Shown here: positions 11,359-22,639 of the stretch, one piece after another | Numbering within the stretch: position 1 is the stretch's first letter | Layout of the letters: every line of letters starts with the position of its first letter | Source: Magicicada septendecula | Lineage: Eukaryota > Arthropoda > Insecta > Hemiptera > Cicadidae | Reading direction: 5' to 3' | Length of the DNA stretch: 64,000 nt | NCBI GenBank assembly: GCA_034769895.1 | Contig: CM068369.1 | Location: 148,900,574 to 148,964,573 of the forward strand | Made by a program: the position numbers and the translations under genes | Notes under the pieces: model-generated | Told to the model about the DNA's origin: nothing | The model's database searches: none | The model's input: only the letters and a program-made list of their open reading frames with translations

Positions 11359-12958
11359 TGTGACGATTTAAATTGTGACATTTACAGAATAAAAAAAAAT
11401 TTAATTAATTAAGGTTGCGTACAATTAACCATTTAAATCTCACAATAATAATAATAAAAACATGTAGGTACTAAGTGTGAATGGAAGAAGTAATTAATAA
11501 GGGCAAAGTATCCATAAAGAAAAGGTATATTGTAAATAATTATTGTGTTCGTATTTAACCCTTTGCTTGCTACCAAGCGCCTACCTGTTGATACCGGACT
11601 CGACCTGTTTTCCGAGTCTACTGTAATTAAAAATAATAGAGTAAACTAATGTTAATAATTAAAGTATCTGTAGACACAGATAGTAACTAAAACAATTAAT
11701 TTAAATGATGTATTTTTATCTAGCGATAGTTTGTATAAATAAAAAGTTTATTTAAAGAGAAAACAGGAACTATATATGCTCGCGGAATAAACACCCCACT
11801 CTCTCTCGTCATGTACAAGGGTAGCGGACGAAAAATCGCTCTCTTGCGATGACGACGCCCAGCTGTGCAGACGCACGAGCAAAATGCTCTGTTCAAAAGT
11901 TATACAATTTGTTGTTAGTGTGGATTAATTAATTATTATTTTGTATTTTACTAACCGTTACAAAAAGTGTAACATGTAACGTTAACAAAAAGAAAATTCC
12001 AAAAACTTTGTAACAAGAAGAAAGATGTAACTACAAACGACGAGTGTTAATAAAGAAAAAACGATGACTGCAATCTTCACCGATGGACGAATCTTTTCAA
12101 CCTCTGACCTGTGGTCATGGACCATCTAAATGAGAACTCTAGTATACCCTACCGATGATGCAGTTCGAGACATCTGAGAATCAACGAGTATCTGTGTAGA
12201 AGACACTACCTATCCTGCAGACGTATTAAGCCATGAACAACAGAGACCAGACCAAGACGAGGACGACGTTTTAGGACTCCCAAGACAGAACCACATGGAG
12301 GCGATTACTACATTCAAAAAATAGAGGTGACTCGATAGCACGTCTATCGAGGAATAATGATAATATTTTTTGTAACACAATACTCTATTTAAGAGACTTA
12401 CAGAGACGATTGATTTTTATAAGAATATAAAAACTTAAATTTGAGAACTTAATTGTAACTATTCAATATCTTTCAATTGTAACAGTTTAGATATTAACGT
12501 AACGTAGTGTTATTAATACCATTCTTCTAATGGAATATATATGAAGCAAAAAGGTAAAGGTCTTGCAAGATAAAATTTTGAATTAAATATAATTAAAAGA
12601 TTAGATACTAAATACCAATGGTTACACGGATCCGGGGGTATAGCTAGATAAATTTGTTGTGATCCCATATTCTAAATAAAGCATTTCACTTAATTTTACT
12701 AATTTAATTAATAACGACATGGGATCTGTTCTTTGGAGTAAATGTTATATTTCAAATGTTTAATAAAGAAAGTCTTCTTGTTACACACATTTACTGAGTA
12801 TATAAATCAACAGTTTCACCTTCCCTTATTCCTTGTATGTCTTACTGTGTGTTGTTCTGATTTAAATTACAGCTCGTCTCTAATAAGGCAGCCTGAAATA
12901 ATTGGCAGAACCAATTATTTTGGGTTCCCTCCGTTATAACTCTAAAGAAGAGGTTATA
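11359..12958 (+). repeat. Element A 3' LTR (1600 bp)
   Basis: Duplicate of 3907-5505, about 99% identical by eye, with the same TGTGACG start and GGTTATA end. It is followed by the AGAC duplication at 12959-12962, then by the interrupted D LTR1. Confidence 0.93.
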
Positions 12959-13538
12959 AGACAGTGGATCTAAATTAATTAAGACATGTTTTACTATACT
13001 TGGTATTCGAATATCCAATCACTCGGTGGTTGCGGTGACGATTCTCTCATGTCGATCGTTATAGAATCGTGCAGATAACTCCTCCAGATGATAGATGGCA
13101 CTGGATGAATTCCACGATGTCACTCACAGACACTTCACTCACCAACTCCACGCATTCGGATTATAATTTATGAATAAAAGTTAGCATTCTCTGTTGTACA
13201 CCGACATCGTAAATCATTTCAAATCGGAATTAATATTACGCACCTTTGTTGCGGTATGTCTGGTTATTAAGTGTTCATGAATGTAGTTTGTGTTGTTAAA
13301 CGTTCTTAAAAGTTATTGTTGTAAAGTGTTTTTATACACTGAAATTACATTATTGTCTGGTTACTATTTGTTTCAGTTAATGTTCACTGGTAGGCTAATA
13401 GTGTGACTCTACTTCATAGTTCGTTTGCTTGTAATGACTGTATTAATTTTTCTTATAAGTTCGAAAACTACCTTCTCACAGTGTGTATCGAATTATTCTA
13501 AGTTCGATAAAATGCTAATTTCTCTCGTCACGGACTTC

Positions 13539-13627
13539 ACTCCTCTCGCGTCCGAATTTTTAGTTAGAACTCCTCTCGCGTCCGAATTTTAGTTAGAACT
13601 CTTCTCGCGTCCGTATTTTAGTTAGAA
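13539..13627. repeat. Minisatellite, three copies of 29-30 bp, inside D LTR1
   Basis: Three consecutive copies of ACTCCTCTCGCGTCCGAATT followed by TTAGTTAGA, the third with two changes. LTR2 (19227-19315) and LTR3 (41930-42018) have the same three copies. LTR4, LTR5 and LTR6 have only one, which makes the count a marker of array history. Confidence 0.85.
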
Positions 13628-13918
13628 CTCCTGAGCGCGTTCCTGTCTCCTTCCTATATTTTCCTCGCCAAATCTCCCACCAGACTCTGATTCCAACGAC
13701 GCCGTGTCCTTATTGGTTCCATATTTTTCCCTCCAAGTCCAAATACCACCCATCTTTTCAAAGGCGTTCTCTGATAGGGCTTCTGGTTCCCCACCAGATT
13801 CTTCCCTTGCTTCGTATTTTGAGGTCGTTGTCATTTCCAGCCAACGCAGCAATAAATTGTATCTGTCGTTTTTTCTAAAGTCTTCAGTGACAACTCTGAG
13901 TTTCTCTTCCATTTTCAT
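13622..13918 (-). CDS. LTR-borne 98-codon open frame, unknown function (LTR1 copy)
   Basis: The frame starts MKMEEKLRVVTEDFRKNDRY and ends RRQERAQEF; it is charged and has no recognised domain. It lies in the D LTR on the same strand as the element gene. Just upstream on the same strand are two shorter coding-like stretches, one opening MVKHTC and one ending NFQRRVGEALEQQ followed by a stop, each interrupted by a stop or frameshift. Together they look like a decayed larger gene. All LTR copies keep the 98-codon frame, but the copies are so similar that this is weak evidence of selection. I do not recognise the family. Confidence 0.35.
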   Translation of the reverse strand: MKMEEKLRVVTEDFRKNDRYNLLLRWLEMTTTSKYEAREESGGEPEALSENAFEKMGGIWTWREKYGTNKDTASLESESGGRFGEENIGRRQERAQEF

Positions 13919-14701
13919 TGTTTCTCAACTTCGTCGCTCTGCCGTTATTATCTATTGTTGTTCAAGGGCCTCGCCTACCCTTCTTTGAAAGTTGGTTTTT
14001 TCTTTTAGTTGCCAGGCAACACGCCATCCTTGGGCTTGGACGTACTCTCTGCGCTTTCGTTTCCAAGTAAGGTCAAAACCCTGTCATCGACCGCTGGAGT
14101 CCTTCAAATCAATCCACCCTTCGTCGCTTTCTCCTGACAGCTGGCGTACACATATATGCTTGACCATTGTTAAGCCTTTTCTCCTTTAATGGCTCTGTAC
14201 ACATTGTATGTAGTTTCCTATGGAATCAATGTGTTTTCACAAGAAACTGGTGTTCTACGTACCGGGATCAGTGAAGTCTGTTCACAGGGTATGCGTTGCA
14301 GCTGCCTACGAAATTTATGACCTGTCCGTCACTACAGCGTGCTTGCTCGTTCCCCTTTTGTCCCTTACAAAATATGTTTTCCACACATACACCCTTCGTT
14401 ATTGCTTTCTGCGACATTCCTTACTGCTGATTATAAAATAAAACTTTTCGAAATTTTGTTTTGTGTTATATTGTCCCCAAATTTTGTCAGCTTGGATGGA
14501 CTCTGTACATCCAAAATTGATCCAAAATTTTGCGCCCTTTCAGTAAGGTTTAAATGCCAAAATCTGCGTCCCAATATGCGTACTTTGTCTTGCCTTGTAG
14601 TGGCTCGTTCTTCATTGGACCTAGTATAGTGTTGTTTACATTTCGTCGTTGACCTAGTCTCAGCGTAACAGAAAAAGGTTCGTTACATAATGGTAAACAC
14701 A

Positions 14702-14713
14702 CCCCATCCCTTC
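14702..14713 (-). promoter_or_regulatory. D polypurine tract (unit 1)
   Basis: On the minus strand GAAGGGATGGGG abuts the LTR start TGTGTTTACC, the expected plus-strand primer position. Equivalent tracts lie at 43093, 48721, 54351 and 59977. The unit 2 tract (20389-20399) is split by element B. Confidence 0.8.
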
Positions 14714-16358
14714 TAAAGTACTTTCGCTTTCGACATCCTAAATGAATCCGTTTTTTTTTTTTTTTTTCACTCTAATTAACATGGTATTATATTTACAAAT
14801 TTATATTTAGTCAAAATCTTAAACTAAATTTGTAATTCTCCTTAACTATTCTTCATATAATATTTCAATATCTACAAAATTCAATTACACAAATTATTCG
14901 ATACTGGTATTAATATTTCTTGCCTTTAGGATTAATTTTCTTTGTATCCTTTAATACATTTAATTTTTATGTCACAACTTACTAAAATGTGCATCAATAT
15001 CTCCAAATTAATTGGCTTTAAAAAAAAACTTACCCCATATATATAGAATTCTTAGTGACCATCATACTTTCTATCATCACTAAATTATAAATAGCACATT
15101 GGTATTAATAATAATAATACGTATTTCTATATCCTAATTCACTATAGTTTTCTAACCTATTTTATTATTACTGTCTCTGGTTAGTCCATATTTTCTGATA
15201 TCTCGCTAGCATTTTCACAAAAAAAAACATTTTTTCTTTTCTATTTACTAACATCTTGAACACAATTATATTATACAATCTTATACTAAGCTTGTAAGTT
15301 GTCCTTACGTAAACATGATCTTAAATACATACAACTTGAATATTTCTCTTACAATTCTATTAATTGTCTTCACATATATACCATTTAAACATTTACCCTT
15401 CTATCTTCTTCACTCTTATTGACATCTATTATCATTAATTGTTTTATTCGTAATCATTAACATGACATTTATTGACTATGACAACTAATCATTAAAATAA
15501 TTCATTTTATACACTTGCTTTCTTATTTCTATTTTCTTTTATCTCGTGTTACTACTAAGACATTTCATTAATTGTTCTAGCAAATTATAATAATTCTTTT
15601 ACATTTTTGATAGCCCCCCCCCCTAAGCTTCTGAATGATATTTCTATTTTATACAAGGCAATTGCAAACGATCTAACTACCAGGCATCTGGACATTATTA
15701 CATAACCCCGTACCCCTTTACTTGCAGTTCCCAGAGATTGGATATCGGTCCTTTGGGTATATTCTTAATAATCCCATTCCAAGCATTCTTTAATCACAGC
15801 TACTTCAGCCTTCTGGTTCCTTGTGGTCGAGGAAATTCCATTTTTTTTTTCTCGGGTTCATCATGTTGTCATGCCCTGGTGGTGCTTTTGTTTCAATCCA
15901 TATCAATTATTTCCTGGGTATGCATAACTCTCATTTGTTTATCCATTAGTGACCTTCATTCCTTAATGATCAATTTCCTTCTGCTCCTTCGTATAACTCA
16001 TCTTACTATTTCATTCGCTATTAATGTTCTTCATTAATATTCCGTACTTTCACGGTAATGTTTTTTTTTATTTACCATTTATTTAATTTTATTCATAGTA
16101 TATTCATATCTAATTATTTTCTTTGGTTAATGTAATTTTACACAACCAATCTTATTTAAGGTATTTTATCCAATATTATCTAACTTAATTATTAAATTTT
16201 CGGATATTCTTAAGATTGTTTTCTTTAATCCCTTACATTTTATTACTTTTAATTTTCTATTTGTGGAGGCATAGTTGCACGTTTTGTTAAGTGAGTTCCG
16301 TTACAACACATTTTGTTGGTAATTAGTAAGGGTATTGAATTCGTGAGTTTCGTTTCAC

Positions 16359-16367
16359 ACTTACCTT
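16359..16367 (-). promoter_or_regulatory. Consensus splice donor (AAG/GTAAGT) downstream of the D gene
   Basis: The minus strand reads CTGCAAG|GTAAGTGTG, a near-perfect 5' splice site. Other units read CTGCAGG|GTAAGTGTG (for example 50377-50386). It lies after the coding frame in the extension read in units 4 and 5. It may be a retained exon end of the captured host gene or a retroelement splice site. I found no matching acceptor. Confidence 0.4.
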
Positions 16368-16541
16368 GCAGTCGGCCGTTGACACCTAAAGAATTTATGA
16401 CCTGTCTCTGTCTCTCTCTTTTTATGAGGGTGTGTTGAAAGTAGTTCTTTTCGACAACTTCCCACATGCACATTACCATTACTTATGTACGTTCGGGGTT
16501 TTTTTTCTCGTTTCTTCGTAAGTTTCTTAATAGCGCGTTCA

Positions 16542-17725
16542 CTAACTGTTTGTGACTCGTTTTTTTTCTCTAGCTTTCCTTCCCGCGTACTTGTGTAATA
16601 ATGTTTTGAAGTTTTCGAGACTTCTAAGAAATCTCATCTCCATCGCTTGAAATCTTCCTTCCGTTCTCGTACAAATCTTTACAATATTCTTAAGTGGTCC
16701 AGCAACTTTCCTCTTTTTTCTCTTTCGTGCTAACGCAGTTCGCCCTTGATACTCATCAGAACGGTTTTTCATCTTCTTAATCTCAGGTTTGGTTTCAAAA
16801 TTTTTACGTACTTCCCCAGTCCTACTTCTAATTTTTCTATCAGTACTGGTAATATTAATTGTAGTACTCAATTTTTTCTTTTTAGTTCTCTGCTTTTCTT
16901 CAGCCTTCGTGTTAGCTGACTCAATTCTCAGGTGGTAACCCTCATACACATTACCATTTGCTTCCAACGCACGATATGCACTATTTTCATCAGTAAAACG
17001 TACATATGCATGGATATTTGTTCTGCCTTTATGAAACTCTTTCTTAATAACAGTACGTCTTTTGGGAAATCGTGGATCAGATACTGCAGCATATCGCAAT
17101 CTCGTATTTACAACCGTACTAAACTTCCTGAAATATTTGATTATTTTCTTTTTTGTAGTTGTGTTTGGTAAGTTGCTAACAAACACAGTACAAGTGTCTT
17201 TATCATCTTCATATCTACCATTAATAATTGTAGAGCTTTCTTTTGATCTTGAAGCATGATGTGCAGACAATGCTTTAGTTGTTGAAGATTGATACTCGGT
17301 GTCAATTTGATCCACAGTATTTCCATCTAATTTGTTTTCTTCCATTTTTTCTGATTGTTTTTGTAAATCAGTACCCACCTGGTGGTTTTGTCCTCGTAAA
17401 TCTCTTCCCATTAACTCTATCTGTCTTAGTGTCTCTTCATGTAGTTTTCTTTGTTTTCATCTCTCTTCCTTTCCGCTTCTTCCTTTTGCTTTTTCAATTC
17501 TTCAAATTGTTGTTTTATAAATGTCATTAACATTTGAAAATTTGCTTCAGATAACTGCGGCTGTGACTGCGGTCCCCCGGCCCTAGTTTCTACACCGGTT
17601 GTTGAGCTTTCTTCATTCATTACGTTTCCGTCCTCAGGCTGCTCATAGCCCATCTGGTTATTGATATCAAACTCACCAGAATTCTCTCCCCTAGATGCCA
17701 TTTTAGCTTGACTTCGGGTTATCAT
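16542..17725 (-). pseudogene. D gag-RRM fusion gene, unit 1, one-base frameshift
   Basis: Same gene as the open copy at 31283-32467. A T is missing from the run near 17453-17458 (four T instead of five), so the N-terminal frame (from 17725) ends at 17426. The RRM and basic tail stay open from 17411 to 16542. The internal methionine before QIDTEY is valine here. RRM motifs (VFVSNLP and NIHAYVRF) are intact. Confidence 0.85.
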
Positions 17726-17844
17726 TCAGAGACTTAGAGACCGATATACGACAACAATAATATAGCTTAAGCTACTTACATGTACTTATTTTAAACTTAT
17801 TGCTAGCCACTGTCTGTCACTGCCCTAGCTTACTATTTTATCAA

Positions 17845-17862
17845 GCCCCACGTTGGGCGCTA
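17845..17862 (-). promoter_or_regulatory. D primer binding site, unit 1 (degenerate)
   Basis: Reverse complement of TGGCGCCCAACGTGGGGC with its TGG start changed to TAG. The intact 18-mer matches the known tRNA-Lys(1,2) primer site of several retroviruses. Priming should be impaired in this copy. Confidence 0.85.
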
Positions 17863-17863
17863 A

Positions 17864-20388
17864 TTTAACAATATTTTGAGTTGAACCCGTTTACGCCCAG
17901 CGATGGACGCCAATTTAACAATAATTTTAACAATTACTGTTATATTATCTATTTAATGTCCCGCGTGTGGACGCCAATTTAACATTATTATATATGTTTG
18001 ACGTTGTGTGCGTCAATTTTAACATTATTTACTTTTTATTCTCTTTATCTCAGGGTTAAAAATAATAATAAATGCTCATTTCTACTGATAGCTCTTAAAT
18101 TTATTCACATTAGTTTGCTATTACTTGTAAATATTAAAGTAGCACAAAATTCTATGTACTCATTAGTACTTGTAAATATATAAAATTAACACATTACCAA
18201 AATTTAATACTCATGGCTAAATCGTAAATATCAAACAATAATACATTAATAACTTGAATACTCATTAAATTGTAAATATCAAACAATAATACATTAATAA
18301 AATTGAATACTCATTAAATTGTACATATCAAAATAATACAGTAATAAAATTAGTTATCCAAACTCTCAATCTAATGGTTGCATATTAATGATCATTCATC
18401 AATTGCGTTTAGTACTTAAGTAAATTATAATGTTTAGCCTCATCTTATAAATTCTTAATATGAATATCTCTTAAGCTGTTACTATATTTTGTAATTACGG
18501 ATTCATTTAGAACTTGGAAATAAACATTACTCCAAAACTGATAAACAATGATAATTTTACTTCTAAACAAACTTTAGAATCGATTTCTTTAATTCCTTTA
18601 CGATTACTTTATTGAATTTTAGTGTGTGTAGATTCTTTGAGATGACAGACAGTGGATCTAAATTAATTAAGACATGTTTTACTATACTTGGTATTCGAAT
18701 ATCCAATCACTCGGTGGTTGCGGTGACGATTCTCTCATGTCGATCGTTCTAGAATCGTGCAGATAACTCCTCCAGATGATAGATGGCACTGGATGAATTC
18801 CACGATGTCACTCACAGACACTTCACTCACCAACTCCACGCATTCGGATTATAATTTATGAATAAAAGTTAGCATTCTCTGTTGTACACCGACATCGTAA
18901 ATCATTTCAAATCGGAATTAATATTACGTACCTTTGTTGCGGTATGTCTGGTTATTAAGTGTTCATGAATGTAGTTTGTGTTGTTAAACGTTCTTAAAAG
19001 TTATTGTTGTAAAGTGTTTTTATACACTGAAATTACATTATTGTCTGGTTACTATTTGTTTCAGTTAATGTTCACTGGTAGGCTAATAGTGTGACTCTAC
19101 TTCATAGTTCGTTTGCTTGTAATGACTGTATTAATTTTTCTTATAAGTTCGAAAACTACCTTCTCACAGTGTGTATCGAATTATTCTAAGTTCGATAAAA
19201 TGCTAATTTCTCTCGTCACGGACTTCACTCCTCTCGCGTCCGAATTTTTAGTTAGAACTCCTCTCGCGTCCGAATTTTAGTTAGAACTCTTCTCGCGTCC
19301 GTATTTTAGTTAGAACTCCTGAGCGCGTTCCTGTCTCCTTCCTATATTTTCCTCGCCAAATCTCCCACCAGACTCTGATTCCAACGACGCCGTGTCCTTA
19401 TTGATTCCATATTTTTCCCTCCAAGTCCAAATACCACCCATCTTTTCAAAGGCGTTCTCTGATAGGGCTTCTGGTTCCCCACCAGATTCATCCCTTGCTT
19501 CGTATTTTGAGGTCGTTGTCATTTCCAGCCAACGCAGCAATAAATTGTATCTGTCGTTTTTTCTAAAGTCTTCAGTGACAACTCTGAGTTTCTCTTCCAT
19601 TTTCATTGTTTCTCAACTTCGTCGCTCTGCCGTTATTATCTATTGTTGTTCAAGGGCCTCGCCTACCATTCTTTGAAAGTTGGTTTTTTCTTTTAGTTGC
19701 CAGGCAACACCCCATTCTTGCGTTTGGACGTACTCTCTGCGCTTTCGTTTCCAAGTAAGGTCAAAACCCTGTCATCGACCGCTGGAGTCCTTCAAATCAA
19801 TCCACCCTTCGTCGCTTTCTCCTGACAGCTGGCGTACACATGTATGCTTGACCATTGTTAAGCCTTGTCTCCTTTAATGGCTCTGTACACATTGTATGTA
19901 GTTTCCTATGGAATCAATGTGTTTTCACAAAAAACTGGTGTTCTACGTACCGGGATCAGTGAAGTCTGTTCACAGGGTATGCGTTGCAGCTGCCTACGAA
20001 ATTTATGACCTGTCCGTCACTACAGCGTGCTTGCTCGTTCCCCTTTTGTCCCTTACAAAATATGTTTTCCACACATACACCCTTCGTTATTGCTTTCTGC
20101 GACATTCCTTACTGCTGATTATAAAATAAAACTTTTCGAAATTTGTTTTGTGTTATATTGTCCCCAAATTTTGTCAGTTTGGATGGACTCTGTACATCCA
20201 AAATTGATCCAAAATTTTGCGCCCATTCAGTAAGGTTTAAATGCCAAAATCTGCGTCCCAATATGCGTACTTTGTGTTGCCTTGTAGTGGCTCGTTCTTC
20301 ATTGGACCTAGTATAGTGTTGTTTACATTTCGTCGTTGCCCTAGTCTCAGCGTAACAGAAAAAGGTTCGTTACATAATGGTAAACACA
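17864..20388 (-). repeat. D LTR2 (complete, about 2.53 kb)
   Basis: Uninterrupted LTR, with the uninserted target site of element A visible near 18650 and that of element C near 18328. It has three minisatellite copies at 19227-19315 and the 98-codon minus-strand frame at 19310-19606. It begins at the U5 end next to the PBS and ends at the reverse complement of TGTGTTTACC. Confidence 0.92.
19310..19606 (-). CDS. LTR-borne 98-codon open frame, LTR2 copy
   Basis: Same as 13622-13918 with a few substitutions (for example an E to D change after KYEAR). Function unknown. Confidence 0.3.
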   Translation of the reverse strand: MKMEEKLRVVTEDFRKNDRYNLLLRWLEMTTTSKYEARDESGGEPEALSENAFEKMGGIWTWREKYGINKDTASLESESGGRFGEENIGRRQERAQEF

Positions 20389-20399
20389 CCCGATCCCTT

Positions 20400-21937
20400 T
20401 GTGACGATTTCATTAATAAAAATATGTTAATTAATTAAGTTGATAATATATAGGCGAAGAAATTTTAAATTCTTAATAAAATCTCACATTGTAAACTATA
20501 TCTTATGGCAATCATTTAATAATAATAATATTTAATATAAGTCTAATAATAAAATTAAAAGGGAATGGAATTGTACAGAAAGGGTAAAGCTTATTAATTT
20601 ATTCCTGCATAAACAAGAACTGACCAGAATTAACTTGTTTTCTGACCCCCAAAATAAACTAAGTATTATTGTAAATTTGTTATTATTTAAATAATTAATT
20701 AAGACCACTGTTACGTACTTTGATAACTTCTGCAACTAAGAATATCATGATTTAATTATTTAATCAACCGTAGTCCTTTAATTAAAATTAGAAAAACGGA
20801 ACTACTTTTATGTTGCCTAGTAATTGTCTTGAGATTACTACGCTCCCCTTAACTATTTTCTGCCACTTGTAATGGAGCGCTCACGCCGTAAGCAGCGTAA
20901 AGCGTTGTTAAGCTACGTGTATATATAAAAATGTGAAAGGGTTGATACAATGACTATTTAAATAAGTAATTTGTGTGGTGATGACATCTCTCTATATTAT
21001 AAACTAACGGACTATGTAAATAATACAGTATTACAACCTAGAAGGTGATAGTCAACTAATCTATCATCATGTGAAGTGTATAACAGTGAAACAAACTTTC
21101 TATCTATGTATTCTAACTACAAGAATTACTAAGAATAACTACAGTCGCCGGAGATGAATGTACCACACCAGGAATGATTTCACATACTACTAGAACTTCA
21201 CCATCACAGTATGATAAGGTAACGACTGAACTTCAAGAAACATCAGGAGGACCGAAGGACGAATTCTGCAGCAACTTCAGGAAACACACAGGTGACATGG
21301 AGGCTTGTCTTCCATGGTTAAGAGTTACAAAATTATAAACCCAAAAAGACAATTTAAATTATCATATTAAAGACTTGAAAACTTATGTTTAAATGTAATA
21401 ACATTAAAGACTTTAGAAACCTGACATTTTAAGGTAACATGTAGTATAAAATCTAATAACGCTAGTTATAGCAAAAAGGTAAAGTTTAAACTAAAAGTTT
21501 TGTTGTTTTAGAAGATTAGTAAAAACAAAAAAAAACATTCTTCAAATGGTTAGAGTTTCAATATGGTACATGGCAAGGTGACCATAATTCATTTAATATA
21601 TTTAATCCCGGATCCGTGGAATTAATCTATAAGATGTACATCATATTTTGAGGCCCCTTTGTAAAGTAGTAATTTATATATTTAATCATATAGTAAACTA
21701 TATTGTTTGAGAACTTTCAATAGAGAACATAATCACCAAATGTAATAAAGAGATGTCATCTAACTACCGAGTAAAATGAGTGCATAAATCAACAGTCTCC
21801 CCTTCCTAATATCCTGCTATATAAATTGTTTATTTGTTGTGATTATTTTCAGTGCTTCACAACGAAGGCAGCCGGTATAATTGGCACTTCCAATTATTAC
21901 TGGTTCCCTAGGTTATAACTCAAGAGATGAGGTTATA
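20400..21937 (+). repeat. Element B 5' LTR (1538 bp)
   Basis: Begins TGTGACGATTTCATT and ends GAGGTTATA; duplicate at 27966-29503. The first 11 bp and the last 80 bp or so resemble the LTRs of element A, whereas the middle has diverged strongly even though the coding regions of A and B remain close. Confidence 0.93.
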
Positions 21938-22639
21938 ATTTGCGCCACTCTGCTCTGCTGTTGTGCTGTTGTTTTTGCTATTCTACTGCTATTTTGCGAA
22001 TTTGCTAATTTTGCGTAAGAGAAAAGAAAGAAGTAATTGCGTCCCGATATCCCACGCACAAAAGCTGTTGATCTATACACTCATGTATTTCAATATGTGT
22101 CAGAGTTTGAAATAAGATAAAAAATAATAATTAATATTATAGTAAAATAGTATAAATAACTTTATTAGTAAATATAATATGTGTAACGTAATATTAGCAT
22201 ATAATCCAATGTAAACAAACCATGTCGGTACTTGTTAAAAGTCCCATTCATAAACGTGCCACATTCTCGACAATCTCGGACGGGTAGTTTCCTGCTGCCG
22301 TTTGTTTAAAATTGTCATTGTTTAGTTGAGTTGAAAATAAGTCACCCTCCTTGTGTGGTCTATTGTTATAAGAAGCGTGTCTGTTCATGTGTTAGTAACC
22401 GAAAGGGGAATCTTTTGTCGTACGCATATTCATGCATGTGTGAAATTTCTCTCTCTCTCAAAGTAAAACTATAAAGGTTGTCATAACATTTTATGTGTTT
22501 ATTTGTAAAAAAAAAAGAAAAAGGAGTAAGAACACGATTGATTTATAGTTTTATATTTTTGTGTAAAAAAAAAGGAAGCGTTGTATAACAATTAATGCAA
22601 ATAGTAGAATAATTAGTTATAGCCGCTCACGTTAAAAAA
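21938..22639 (+). other. Element B 5' leader with presumed PBS
   Basis: About 700 bp without coding potential, containing a CTGCTGTTGT-rich stretch right after the LTR and a short CT microsatellite near 22448. The ATTTGCGCCACTCTGC start corresponds to the PBS position in A. Confidence 0.6.

Larger units (their letters stand above)
3907..12958 (+). mobile_element. Element A, Ty3/gypsy LTR retrotransposon (9.05 kb) nested in D LTR1
   Basis: The element is bounded by the AGAC duplication (3903-3906 and 12959-12962). The empty site is visible in D LTR2 near 18640-18660, which proves the insertion boundaries. Order: 5' LTR, leader, gag with CCHC knuckle, -1 frameshift site, protease-RT-RNaseH-integrase, PPT, 3' LTR. 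The two LTRs differ at roughly 15 positions in 1.6 kb by eye (about 99% identity), so this is the oldest of the three nested insertions. Gag is frameshifted and RNase H has lost a catalytic residue, so the copy should be inactive. Confidence 0.95.
12959..14701 (-). repeat. LTR1 of array D, right part (U3 side)
   Basis: This resumes the D LTR after element A and ends with the reverse complement of TGTGTTTACC at 14701. A three-copy minisatellite of about 30 bp (ACTCCTCTCGCGTCCGAATT type) lies at 13539-13627. A minus-strand open frame lies at 13622-13918. The PPT follows immediately at 14702-14713. Confidence 0.9.
14702..17862 (-). mobile_element. D internal region, unit 1
   Basis: This stretch runs from the PPT to the PBS and is about 3.16 kb. 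The minus-strand 5' half carries the gag-RRM gene. The other half (14702 to about 16250) is AT-rich, pyrimidine-rich on the plus strand, has a poly-T run near 14750 and a poly-C run near 15615, and shows no coding frame that I trust. A minus-strand GTAAGT donor-like site follows the gene at about 16364. Confidence 0.88.

Noticed and set aside
15738-16037. Hydrophobic 99-codon plus-strand frame, repeated in every D unit (for example 30476, 49756, 55382, 61010)
   Set aside because: It is antisense to D, begins at a non-ATG codon, and is repeated only because the units are duplicates. Its pyrimidine-rich strand naturally encodes hydrophobic residues.
16932-17259. Plus-strand frames of 65-79 codons opposite the RRM region in each unit
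   Set aside because: They mirror the real minus-strand gene and have no independent support.
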